Source of the DNA: DATBAK01 sp036787815
Lineage (GTDB): Bacteria > Actinomycetota > Acidimicrobiia > IMCC26256 > PALSA-610
DNA length: 28,905 bases
Assembly: GCA_036787815.1 (NCBI GenBank)
Contig: DAIQOP010000011.1
Coordinates: 1 to 28,905 of the forward strand
Reading direction: 5' to 3'
Shown: in pieces, positions 14,114 through 21,389 of the stretch
Position numbering within the stretch: position 1 is the first letter of the stretch
How the letters are laid out: every line of letters begins with the position of its first letter
The notes under the pieces: model-generated
Told to the model about the DNA's origin: nothing
The model's input: the letters and a program-made list of their open reading frames with translations, nothing else
Databases searched by the model: none
Made by a program: the position numbers and the translations under genes

Positions 14114-14713
14114 GTGACGCACGCGGGGCGCGGACGACCGAGCAGGATCGCGGAGACGATCGCGACCTGTGCCGTCGCCACGCTCACGGGAGCGTTGGTC
14201 GTCGCGGTCGTGACCGCGGTGGTGACCGCGGGGCCGGCGGGCGCGTCGCTCACCGGCGCGTGCAAGGCCCAGGGAACGGTCGTGAGCCCGGGGAAGCCGA
14301 CGCGCACCTACGACCCGAAGGTCGTCGACAAGGTGACGGTGCCCCGCAAGGGCGACGTCCACTGGCAGGCCTCGACGGGGGTCAAGGGCGACCGCACCTC
14401 GAACGGCGAGGTGCGGGTGAAGTTCCCGCCGCCGGTCGGCAAGGTCGTCGTCGGCGAGTGGGGCAAGAACGGGAAGAAGGTCGGGCGCCCGGGGAACTCG
14501 GGTACCTACCACTACAGCCTCCCGTCGTTGATCGCCGGCATCAAGGTGCCGGTGAGCGGTGAGCACCACGAGCCCGGGATCGACTGCTCCGGTGCCGTCG
14601 TCGTGTCGGTCGAGGGGCACAGCCCGCTCGCGTGGGTCTCGCTCGCGCTCACCGTCTTCACCGTCGTGAACATGGCGCTCGTGATGCGCGCGAAGAGGAG
14701 GATCCGGACGTGA
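14114..14713 (+). CDS. small membrane protein with an extracellular domain flanked by two helices
   Basis: Product of 199 residues, no family recognised. A first hydrophobic segment (CAVATLTGALVVAVV) acts as signal or anchor. A Lys/Gly-rich, beta-looking external domain follows with two cysteines (in GACKAQG and GIDCSGA) that could pair. A second helix (LAWVSLALTVFTVVNMALVM) and a basic tail (RAKRRIRT) suggest the C-terminus is inside. GTG 14114 is chosen because it starts just before the first helix and follows a G-rich Shine-Dalgarno. It overlaps the next gene by GTGA (14710-14713). The two probably form a membrane pair of unknown function. Confidence 0.75.
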   Translation: MTHAGRGRPSRIAETIATCAVATLTGALVVAVVTAVVTAGPAGASLTGACKAQGTVVSPGKPTRTYDPKVVDKVTVPRKGDVHWQASTGVKGDRTSNGEVRVKFPPPVGKVVVGEWGKNGKKVGRPGNSGTYHYSLPSLIAGIKVPVSGEHHEPGIDCSGAVVVSVEGHSPLAWVSLALTVFTVVNMALVMRAKRRIRT

Positions 14714-14901
14714 GAGCTCAGGGCCACCCTCTGCTCGGCGGGATCAACGGGTTCTTCCTCGGCGTGTTCGGCGCCCTCGACCTGTTGTTCTTCGGCGTCG
14801 TGCAACTCGACAGCGTGCTCATCACGATCCTGCCGATCGTCGGGATCGTCGTCGGGATCGCCCTCGGCTATTGGGGACCGCTCGGCCGCTCGCGCGCGTA
14901 G
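14710..14901 (+). CDS. 63-residue protein with two membrane helices
   Basis: GTG 14710 overlaps the stop of the previous gene (GTGA), implying coupled translation. The product is nearly all membrane: GGINGFFLGVFGALDLLFFG and VLITILPIVGIVVGIALGYW, with a short loop between and a basic end. The helix-loop-helix shape and coupling suggest a subunit or stabiliser of the 199-residue neighbour. No family recognised. Confidence 0.75.
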   Translation: MRAQGHPLLGGINGFFLGVFGALDLLFFGVVQLDSVLITILPIVGIVVGIALGYWGPLGRSRA

Positions 14902-14940
14902 CGGGATCGGGCCGCGAACGCGCGCCGCCGGGTCGCCGGC

Positions 14941-16473
14941 GTGACGCGGCACCGCTCCGTCGACGCGGGTCTGGCCTGCGCGCTCGCGCTCGGCGTGCTG
15001 GTGGTGCAGTCGCTCGGCACCATTACCGGCCGTCCGTTCTGGGTCGACGAGGCGTGGGTCGCCGATCTGGCGCGCGCACCGTTGTCGCGGCAGGTCGCGC
15101 TGTCGTCGAGCACACCGGTCGGTTGGGTGTTGTTGCTCAGGTTGGTTCCGCTGCACGGCGCGCAGGATCTGCGCGTGCTGCCCCTGATCTTCGAGGGTGC
15201 GGCCGCCGCACTCGCGTTCACCTTCGTCCGCGGCCTGAGCTGGGGTTCGCCCAATTCCGGGCGCGCGGCGGGAACGATCGCCGGCGCCGCCGTGCTCCTC
15301 GCTCCGATGTCCCTCGTGCAGAACGACCTGAAGCAGTACAGCTGCGACGCGGCGCTCTCACTGCTCGTGCTGGTGCTCGCCCGGCGAGCCGAGCAACGGC
15401 CCGGGCTCCGATCGCTGCTCTGGCTCTCGCTCACCTCGGTGCTCGTCACGCCGTTCAGCACCGTCGCGGTGCTCGTGATCGCCGCGTCGTTCGCCGGTCT
15501 GCTCGTGGTCGCGGTCGGCGAGCGCCGATGGAGCGACGCGCGGCGCGTGCTGACCGTCGGCGGCGCGACGGGCGCCCTCGTGGTCTCGTACCTCGCCGCG
15601 GTCGTGCTCCCCCACGAGAACCCGACGTTGCGCGCGTACTGGCGCACGTTCTACCTCGACGGTTCGCCGCTCCATGTCGTCACGAGCGCGGTGCGTCGGT
15701 TCCGCGGCCTCGGCCCTGCGTTCGGGATGTCGCCGTGGCTGATGCTCCTGTTGTTCGTCGCCGGCCTGGTGGTGCTCGGTGCCCGGGGTCACCGGGCGAT
15801 CGCGGCCGCCGCGGTGATCCTTGCGGCGGAGCTCCTCGTGCTGGGTGCCGCGCACCGGTACCCGTTCCTCGACGTTCGCACGTCGTACTTCTTCCTCGCC
15901 GTCGCGGTGACCGTCGCGGCGATCGGGGGGTCGGGTGCGATGGTCGCCGTCTGCCGGCACCGGCCGCTCCCGCTCGCCGCGATCGTCGCCGTTGCGGTCG
16001 CGGTCCTCGCCGTCGGCGGACGCCACGAGATGCGCCAGTTCACATACCCGAACGAAGACGTGCGCACCCCGACCCGGTACATCGCCGCGCACCGCCGACC
16101 GGGTGACGTGGTCGTGGTCGGCATCGGCGCCAACTGGGCGTTCACCTACTACTGGCAGGGGCCCGGCACCAAGGTGTACCTCTCGGACGACAGCGTCGCG
16201 GCCGGCTTCGTGACGCGCGTCGACGGCGTCGACGCGATCTTCGTCCGGGCTCGTGACCGGATCACCGTCCTCGCGACGATGAGGACGGCCGTGGGGCTCG
16301 TGGCGTCGCGCGGCGGCTCGGGGCGGCTCTGGATCGTCCGCACCCACATGTCGTCGGCCGAACGGACCGCGTGGACCGCGGCCCTGCGCACGCTGCACCT
16401 GCGGGTGAGACCGGTGACCGGTCCGCCGGAACCGCTCGTGGTGGTCACCCGCGCGGCGACCACTCCGGGCTGA
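14941..16473 (+). CDS. GT-C-fold membrane glycosyltransferase-like protein
   Basis: A 510-residue polytopic membrane protein (about 9-11 helices) with a soluble C-terminal part from about residue 375. The first external loop carries FWVDEAWVA, matching the Asp-Glu catalytic motif of PMT/ArnT-type GT-C transferases, which use polyprenyl-phosphate sugars on the outer face. The loop after helix 3 has SLVQNDLKQYSCDAA, similar to the 'E/D-x-R-xY' region of this superfamily. It starts 39 bp after the 63-residue gene on the same strand and ends 21 bp before the convergent SPFH gene. It could glycosylate a protein or lipid-linked glycan; the acceptor is unknown. Confidence 0.82.
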   Translation: MTRHRSVDAGLACALALGVLVVQSLGTITGRPFWVDEAWVADLARAPLSRQVALSSSTPVGWVLLLRLVPLHGAQDLRVLPLIFEGAAAALAFTFVRGLSWGSPNSGRAAGTIAGAAVLLAPMSLVQNDLKQYSCDAALSLLVLVLARRAEQRPGLRSLLWLSLTSVLVTPFSTVAVLVIAASFAGLLVVAVGERRWSDARRVLTVGGATGALVVSYLAAVVLPHENPTLRAYWRTFYLDGSPLHVVTSAVRRFRGLGPAFGMSPWLMLLLFVAGLVVLGARGHRAIAAAAVILAAELLVLGAAHRYPFLDVRTSYFFLAVAVTVAAIGGSGAMVAVCRHRPLPLAAIVAVAVAVLAVGGRHEMRQFTYPNEDVRTPTRYIAAHRRPGDVVVVGIGANWAFTYYWQGPGTKVYLSDDSVAAGFVTRVDGVDAIFVRARDRITVLATMRTAVGLVASRGGSGRLWIVRTHMSSAERTAWTAALRTLHLRVRPVTGPPEPLVVVTRAATTPG

Positions 16474-16494
16474 ACCGTCGCGCCGGCCCCGTCG

Positions 16495-18621
16495 TCAGTT
16501 GGTGTTCGGCCGGCGAGACTCCGGTGGCATCGGCGGCACCGACGGGGACTCCGTCGCGACGGGTGGCGCGGGTGCCTCGACCGCGGCGACCTGCTCACCG
16601 TCGCCGACGCCGGCCGCGCGACCGCCACCGGTATCGACGGCGACCGATCCGCCGTCGCCGCCCGTGTCGCCCATGAGACTGCCGCCCGCGCGCAACGTGC
16701 GCATCAGCGTCGCGGCGAGCCCGTCGAGCGCGCCGCCTCCACCGGTGACGAGCACCTCGGGCACGATCGTGATGTGACCGTCGGCAACCGCGTTCGCGAC
16801 CGCGACGAGCGCCGTGGCCACCTCGCCGACCGCGGCCTTCTGGGCCTTGAAGCCCTCGGCCCGTGCGAGACCGAGGGCCTCGGTCGCCTTGGCCTGGGCG
16901 AGACCGATCGCCTCGACCTTCGTGGCCTCGGCCCGACCGGTGAGCTCGACGAACGCCGCCTCACCTTGGGCCTGCGCCTCACGCGATGCGGCCTCGTTCT
17001 TGCGAATGTCGATGGTGACCTGCGACTGCGCGAGCTTCGCCTGCATGTCGGCGGTGCCCTTCGCCTTCTCCATCTCGACGCGGGCGGTCTGCGCGCGCTC
17101 CTCTTCGGCGAACGTCGCCTTCTCCTGATTGGCGATCTCGCGCTGGGTCAGCACGGTGACCAGCTCCGGCGGGAACACGACGTCCTGGATGTAGACGCCC
17201 TTGGTCTCCACCTCGTACAGGCCGAGGTACTGGGTGACGGCCGTGAGCGCGGCCTGTTGCACCTGCATACGGGTCTCGATGAAGCGGACGGCCTCGAGAT
17301 CCTGCAGCGTGTTGCGGAAATGGTTGCCGACGGCCGACTGCAGCACCTCGTTGACGAGGTTGAGCATCGTGCCGACCATCGAGATGACCTTCGGCGCCTT
17401 CGTGTCGGGCACGTGGATCTGCACCTGGAGCTCGATGCGGAACACGAAGCCCTCGCGGCTCTTGCCCTCGATCGGCTCGAGGTTCGCGTCGAGGCTGTGG
17501 GCCTGCGAGACCGTGTCGGACCAGTTCAGCGTGAGGATCGAGGTGGGGACGATCTCGGCCGCGTAGCAACGCGGGTTGATCGGGTACTTGCCGGTGCGCA
17601 GCGGCTCCTGCCAGATGCCGCGATGACCCGGCCGCACGATCGAACCGAACTTGAAGTCGGTTCCCGAAGTGTCGCTCGTGGGGAGGCCGACGTAGGCCTT
17701 CACGACCGCGACCTCGCCCTGGTTGACCACGAGCATGGGCACGAGCTCGACCTGCACCAGGAACGGGTTGAGCAGGTAGGCGCCGTAGAGCAACGGGTCG
17801 TGCTGGAGACCGATCTTCCCGCCGGCATCGAGGAAGAGCTGGAAGTCCTGGTAGTTGTTGTGCAGGTGGTTCTTGCTGCCGAGCAGCATCTCGATGACTT
17901 CGGGATCGTGCCCGGCGGCGACGGAGCTCTCCATCTGCAGCACGTCGTCGTAGCCGCCGAGGCGGCTCGCGATGTCGCCCGAGAGCAATGGTGGGCCCTC
18001 GAGCGCGGTCACCACACCGACCATGTCGTGCGGGCCGACCGGCGCGATCACCACGACCTGGAGCTGTTGGGCCGTCAGCCCGAACGCTTCGGGCTTCAGC
18101 ACACCTGCGGTCGCGCGCGCGCGGTGCACGAGCTCGGGCGACACGGGGAGGCCGTAGACCTGCCCCGAGGTGAGGATCATGAAGGCCACGGGGTGGATCG
18201 GCACCAACGTGCCCGGCGGCAGCACGGGGCGCTGCACACCCTTCTGACCGCCGCCCTGCACGAACGCGTTGAGGTTCGAGAAGTTGCCGAACTCGGGCTT
18301 GTACACGCCGCTCTTCGCACCGATCGGCAGCGGCGCGCCCACCTGCGCGATGACGACCGCGATCTGGCCCGCGGGCACCTGCACCCACGGGAACTTGCGG
18401 ACGCCGTAGAGCGGCCACAGCTTGAAGCGGAGGCCCGGCATGAGGAGCGTGGCCTGGAACCCCGCCTCGCCATGGAACGCGATCGGGCTGTCGTCCTTCA
18501 GCTTCTTCAGGCCGAATCGCTTCGTGACCAGGCCCACCTCGGTCGGCCCGACCTGGTTGATCGATTGATAGGCGGTGACCAACACGATGACGACGACGAT
18601 CGCCGCGATGACAAATCCCAC
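16495..18621 (-). CDS. large SPFH/flotillin-like membrane protein
   Basis: A 708-residue protein with an N-terminal membrane helix (GFVIAAIVVVIVLVTAY) and then a long SPFH (stomatin/prohibitin/flotillin/HflK) region. The SPFH-typical part is VFRIELQVQIHVPD through VETKGVYIQDVVFP (about 390-490). An alanine/glutamate-rich coiled coil follows (about 500-640: EKATFAEEERAQ, EAQAQGEAAFVEL, KATEALGLARAEG), then a Gly- and Pro-rich tail that may be disordered. The segment between helix and SPFH core is longer than in ordinary flotillins. These proteins form membrane rings or scaffolds. GTG 18619-18621 has CAGGAG (18636-18631) 9 nt away and TAGTGT at 18657-18652. No NfeD-like partner is present. Confidence 0.88.
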   Translation of the reverse strand: MGFVIAAIVVVIVLVTAYQSINQVGPTEVGLVTKRFGLKKLKDDSPIAFHGEAGFQATLLMPGLRFKLWPLYGVRKFPWVQVPAGQIAVVIAQVGAPLPIGAKSGVYKPEFGNFSNLNAFVQGGGQKGVQRPVLPPGTLVPIHPVAFMILTSGQVYGLPVSPELVHRARATAGVLKPEAFGLTAQQLQVVVIAPVGPHDMVGVVTALEGPPLLSGDIASRLGGYDDVLQMESSVAAGHDPEVIEMLLGSKNHLHNNYQDFQLFLDAGGKIGLQHDPLLYGAYLLNPFLVQVELVPMLVVNQGEVAVVKAYVGLPTSDTSGTDFKFGSIVRPGHRGIWQEPLRTGKYPINPRCYAAEIVPTSILTLNWSDTVSQAHSLDANLEPIEGKSREGFVFRIELQVQIHVPDTKAPKVISMVGTMLNLVNEVLQSAVGNHFRNTLQDLEAVRFIETRMQVQQAALTAVTQYLGLYEVETKGVYIQDVVFPPELVTVLTQREIANQEKATFAEEERAQTARVEMEKAKGTADMQAKLAQSQVTIDIRKNEAASREAQAQGEAAFVELTGRAEATKVEAIGLAQAKATEALGLARAEGFKAQKAAVGEVATALVAVANAVADGHITIVPEVLVTGGGGALDGLAATLMRTLRAGGSLMGDTGGDGGSVAVDTGGGRAAGVGDGEQVAAVEAPAPPVATESPSVPPMPPESRRPNTN

Positions 18622-18651
18622 GACTGCACGCTCCTGTTCGATGCCGACTCG

Positions 18652-18657
18652 ACACTA
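18652..18657 (-). promoter_or_regulatory. candidate -10 hexamer TAGTGT for the SPFH gene
   Basis: TAGTGT on the minus strand lies 30 nt from the GTG start, leaving a leader of about 24 nt with a CAGGAG ribosome site. Confidence 0.35.
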
Positions 18658-18667
18658 CGCGCTATTT

Positions 18668-18746
18668 CTGGTCGCACTCGCTGCGCTCGCCGCTCCTGAC
18701 GCGGGATGGGAGCGGGCCTGGTCGCGTGCTCGCTTCGCTCGCCGCT
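18668..18746 (+). repeat. two imperfect copies of a CTCGCT(G/T)CGCTCGCC intergenic repeat
   Basis: CTGGTCGCACTCGCTGCGCT plus CGCCGCT (18668-18694) and a near copy at 18718-18746 (CTGGTCGCGTGCTCGCTTCG and CTCGCCGCT). This wording is a common dispersed intergenic repeat in high-GC actinobacteria. It fills most of the space between the SPFH and MFS genes; no gene is seen there. Confidence 0.65.
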
Positions 18747-18767
18747 TTCGCGCCTTCCGAGCGGCCG

Positions 18768-18773
18768 TAGGCT
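18768..18773 (+). promoter_or_regulatory. candidate -10 hexamer TAGGCT for the MFS gene
   Basis: TAGGCT followed by 9 nt and the ATG at 18783; slightly longer than the common 7 nt. No Shine-Dalgarno is visible. Confidence 0.4.
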
Positions 18774-18782
18774 GATCGGTCG

Positions 18783-20180
18783 ATGTCTCGAGAGGTGGTC
18801 TTCGCTCCGGGGCGGCGCCTGCTGACGACGGGCCTCGTGCTGACGATCACCTTCGTGGGCTTCGAGAGCCTCGCGGTCGCGACCGTGTTGCCCGACGTGC
18901 GTCGCGACCTCGGCGGCGTGGCGCTCTACGGGTGGGTGTTCTCGGCGTTCATGCTCGGCAGCCTCATCGGCATCGTGCTCGCGGGCGCCCGCGCCGATGC
19001 GACCGGACCCGCGCGTCCCTTCGTGCTCGCGCTCGCACTCTTCTGCATCGGTCTCGCGGCCGGTGGTCTCGCGCCGTCGATGATCGTGCTCGTGGTGGCG
19101 CGGTTCGTGCAGGGCCTCGGTGGTGGGGCGATCGCGCCGATCGCGTACGTCGCGATCGGGCGCGCCTTCCCGGCGAGCGTGCAGCCGCGGGTCTTCGCGA
19201 TCTTGTCGAGCGCGTGGGTGCTGCCGGGCCTGATCGGCCCTGCGATCGCCGGTGCGATCGGCGACCACGCCTCGTGGCGATTCGTCTTCCTCGGCCTGCT
19301 CCCACTCGTCGTGCCGGCCGGGCTGGTGACGCTCGGACCGTTGATGCGCATCCCGCCACATCCCGACGAGCGTCGCCGCGCCGCGCGATTCTCCGATGCG
19401 CTCGCCGTCACCGCGGGCACCGGCCTCGTGCTCGCGGGAGCGTCGATCCACGTGATCTACGCGACGCTGCCACTCGCGATCGCCGGGGGCGCGTTGGCGA
19501 TCCCCGCGTTCATCCGCCTCGTGCCGAGCGGCACCGTGCGCCTGGCACCCGGGCTGCCCGCGGCCGTCGCGCTCCGCGGGTTGCTCATGTTCGCGTTCTT
19601 CGGGACCGAGGCATACGTACCGCTGGCGTTGACGGAAGTCCGCCACACGTCGTCGACGGTTGCCGGCCTCGCGCTGACGATGGCGACCCTCACGTGGACC
19701 GCGGGCGCGTGGGTGCAGGAACGGACCGTGGCTCGTTGGGGGCCGCGCCGACTCGGTCGCGCCGGGTTCGCGTTGGTCGTGATCGGGATCGCCGGGAGCG
19801 CGCTGTCACTCTCGGGCTCGGTACCGGTCGCGGTGTTCGCGATCGTGTGGGGCATCGCCGGGTTGGGCGTCGGCCTGGTGTTCTCACCGCTGACCCTCAC
19901 GGTGCTGGCGTCCGCGCCGCTCGGCCAGGAAGGCTCGGCGTCGGCGTCGCTCGAGCTGGCCGGCGTGCTCGGTATCGCCCTCGGGACGGGCATCGGCGGC
20001 GCGCTGGTCGCGTTCGCGGCGTCGGTGAGCTGGAGCGAACGCCGCGGTGTGCTCTGCGTCGACGCGATCACCGCGGTGGTCGCGTTCGCGTCGCTCCTCG
20101 GCGCGGCGCGCCTTCCGCGCGAGATCTCCGACACGAGTGGGCGCGCGGCCGCGCGCGGGCCCGGGGTCAGCGAGGCGTGA
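18783..20180 (+). CDS. MFS transporter, drug:H+ antiporter type
   Basis: A 465-residue protein of 12-14 membrane helices. The first helix ends in FESLAVATVLPDVRRDLGG, the usual DHA-family start where 'TVLPxIxxDL' follows helix 1. The loop after helix 2 has AGARADATGPARPFV (motif A region). Helix 5 has LPGLIGPAIAGAIGDHASWRFVF, antiporter motif C (GxxxGPxxGG) followed by the typical 'WRWxFl'. Proton-driven export of a small hydrophobic compound is likely. It overlaps the convergent NTF2-like gene by 14 bp at the 3' end, and no regulator gene is adjacent. Confidence 0.9.
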   Translation: MSREVVFAPGRRLLTTGLVLTITFVGFESLAVATVLPDVRRDLGGVALYGWVFSAFMLGSLIGIVLAGARADATGPARPFVLALALFCIGLAAGGLAPSMIVLVVARFVQGLGGGAIAPIAYVAIGRAFPASVQPRVFAILSSAWVLPGLIGPAIAGAIGDHASWRFVFLGLLPLVVPAGLVTLGPLMRIPPHPDERRRAARFSDALAVTAGTGLVLAGASIHVIYATLPLAIAGGALAIPAFIRLVPSGTVRLAPGLPAAVALRGLLMFAFFGTEAYVPLALTEVRHTSSTVAGLALTMATLTWTAGAWVQERTVARWGPRRLGRAGFALVVIGIAGSALSLSGSVPVAVFAIVWGIAGLGVGLVFSPLTLTVLASAPLGQEGSASASLELAGVLGIALGTGIGGALVAFAASVSWSERRGVLCVDAITAVVAFASLLGAARLPREISDTSGRAAARGPGVSEA

Positions 20181-20529
20181 ACGAACGGCGCAGGAAGACG
20201 GCCACCCGCGCGATGCGGCCGTCGGGGGCCAGGTCGAAGACGATGGCCTCGGGAGTCTCGAGCCGCGCACCGTCGATCGTGACCGTCTCGCTGAGCTCCG
20301 CGAGCACGACCGTCGGCGCGGCCGCGATCACGCGGTCGACGCGCATCGCGTAGTCGTCGAGCGATTCGAGCGTCGTGCGCAGGAACGCGACGTAGTCGTC
20401 GGCACCGCGGTAGTCGTCGCCGTACGGGCCGAGGCGGACGACGTCGGGAGCGAGGCACGCCGCGAGCCCCTCCCAGTCGTGGTCGACCATCGTGCCGAGG
20501 TACTCGAGCACCACCGCGACCGCCTCCAC
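20167..20529 (-). CDS. NTF2/SnoaL-like protein
   Basis: A 120-residue protein with the cone-shaped NTF2 fold pattern. A first helix (VLEYLGTMVDHDWEGLAACLAPDVV) and the phrase 'GPYGDDYRGADDYVAFLRTTLESL' match SnoaL/limonene-epoxide-hydrolase-like proteins. Strands with VLAELSETVTIDG and IARVAVFLRRSF follow. These are either small enzymes or ligand-binding proteins; catalytic residues cannot be assigned safely. GTG 20527-20529 has TAGGTT 6 nt upstream on the minus strand. Its last 14 bp overlap the MFS gene in antisense. Confidence 0.8.
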   Translation of the reverse strand: MEAVAVVLEYLGTMVDHDWEGLAACLAPDVVRLGPYGDDYRGADDYVAFLRTTLESLDDYAMRVDRVIAAAPTVVLAELSETVTIDGARLETPEAIVFDLAPDGRIARVAVFLRRSFTPR

Positions 20530-20535
20530 CCCCGA

Positions 20536-20541
20536 AACCTA
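20536..20541 (-). promoter_or_regulatory. candidate -10 hexamer TAGGTT
   Basis: TAGGTT on the minus strand, 6 nt before the GTG at 20529. Confidence 0.35.
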
Positions 20542-20658
20542 CGCCGCCCCGTCCGCCCATCTTCCGGTTCTGATGGGGAACCCGATCGGATCGGCGGATC
20601 GGGCCTGTCGCGCCGTAGAACCGTCAGAGGCGTCAGAGGCGATCGGGCGGGTGGGCCG

Positions 20659-20664
20659 TAGGCT
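20659..20664 (+). promoter_or_regulatory. candidate -10 hexamer TAGGCT
   Basis: TAGGCT followed by exactly 7 nt (TGGGGTG) and the ATG at 20672. Confidence 0.5.
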
Positions 20665-20671
20665 TGGGGTG

Positions 20672-21376
20672 ATGGGTGACCCGCCGAACGATCCGCCACC
20701 GCCGTCGACTCCACCACCGTCGGGTCCCCCGCCGGCGTGGGGCGCGCCACCCGCGTACGGCGCGCCGCCGCAGTGGAGCCCGCCGCCGTCGTGGGGCTAC
20801 GCGGCGACGCAACCGCCGACGAGCGGGCCGGACACGACCGAGCCGTTCGCGATCGTGTCGCTGGTGGCGTCGCTGGTCGGCGTGTTCGTGTGCTTCATCG
20901 GGCCCGTCGCCGCAATCGTGTTCGGGCACATCGCGCGGTCGCGGATCAAGCGTTCCGGGGCGAAGGGCGCCGGCCTCGCGCTCGCGGGCCTGATCATCGG
21001 CTACATCGAGGTCGTTGTCGGGGTGGCCGGCATCGCCGTGCTGATCGTCATCGGCATCCACTCGAACAGCGACGCGTCAGGCACGTCGCACACCCTCGCC
21101 CAGCAGATCCGGATCGTCGCCGAGCGCACCGGCTCCTCACCGCGGAGCGGCGAAGTCGTGAGCACCGCGATCCGCGAAGCCGGCATACCCGACAACAAGG
21201 TGTACGTCGGTTCGACCAGTGAGCGCGCGGTCGACGCGACCACCAACGACCTCGCGGCCGCACACTGGCAGCTCGAGGTGCATCAGGGCTCGTTCGGGAA
21301 GTCGTGCGTGTACCTCCCGCCCGCGGCCGTCGACTACTTCCAGATCAGCCGCGGCACGTGCTTCGTGTATCCCTGA
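20672..21376 (+). CDS. DUF4190-like membrane protein with proline-rich N-terminus
   Basis: A 234-residue protein. The first ~45 residues are Pro/Gly/Tyr-rich (PPPSTPPPSGPPPAWGAPP), a cytosolic low-complexity tail common in actinobacterial membrane proteins. Two helices follow: AIVSLVASLVGVFVCFIGPVAAIVFG, then the short basic link HIARSRIKRSG and LALAGLIIGYIEVVVGVAGIAVLIVIG. The 'GHIARSRIKRSGxxGxGLALAGLIIGY' wording is characteristic of DUF4190. The external C-terminal ~110 residues are unassigned and hold two cysteines (KSCVYL, GTCFVY). ATG 20672 has TAGGCT 7 nt upstream. It stops 13 bp before the convergent ABC-F stop. Confidence 0.85.
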   Translation: MGDPPNDPPPPSTPPPSGPPPAWGAPPAYGAPPQWSPPPSWGYAATQPPTSGPDTTEPFAIVSLVASLVGVFVCFIGPVAAIVFGHIARSRIKRSGAKGAGLALAGLIIGYIEVVVGVAGIAVLIVIGIHSNSDASGTSHTLAQQIRIVAERTGSSPRSGEVVSTAIREAGIPDNKVYVGSTSERAVDATTNDLAAAHWQLEVHQGSFGKSCVYLPPAAVDYFQISRGTCFVYP

Positions 21377-21389
21377 CGGGAGCGCGGCG

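Noticed and set aside
16774..18699. A long plus-strand open frame opposite the SPFH gene
   Set aside because: Low-complexity Leu/Arg/His/Asp composition and no motifs; shadow of the SPFH gene.
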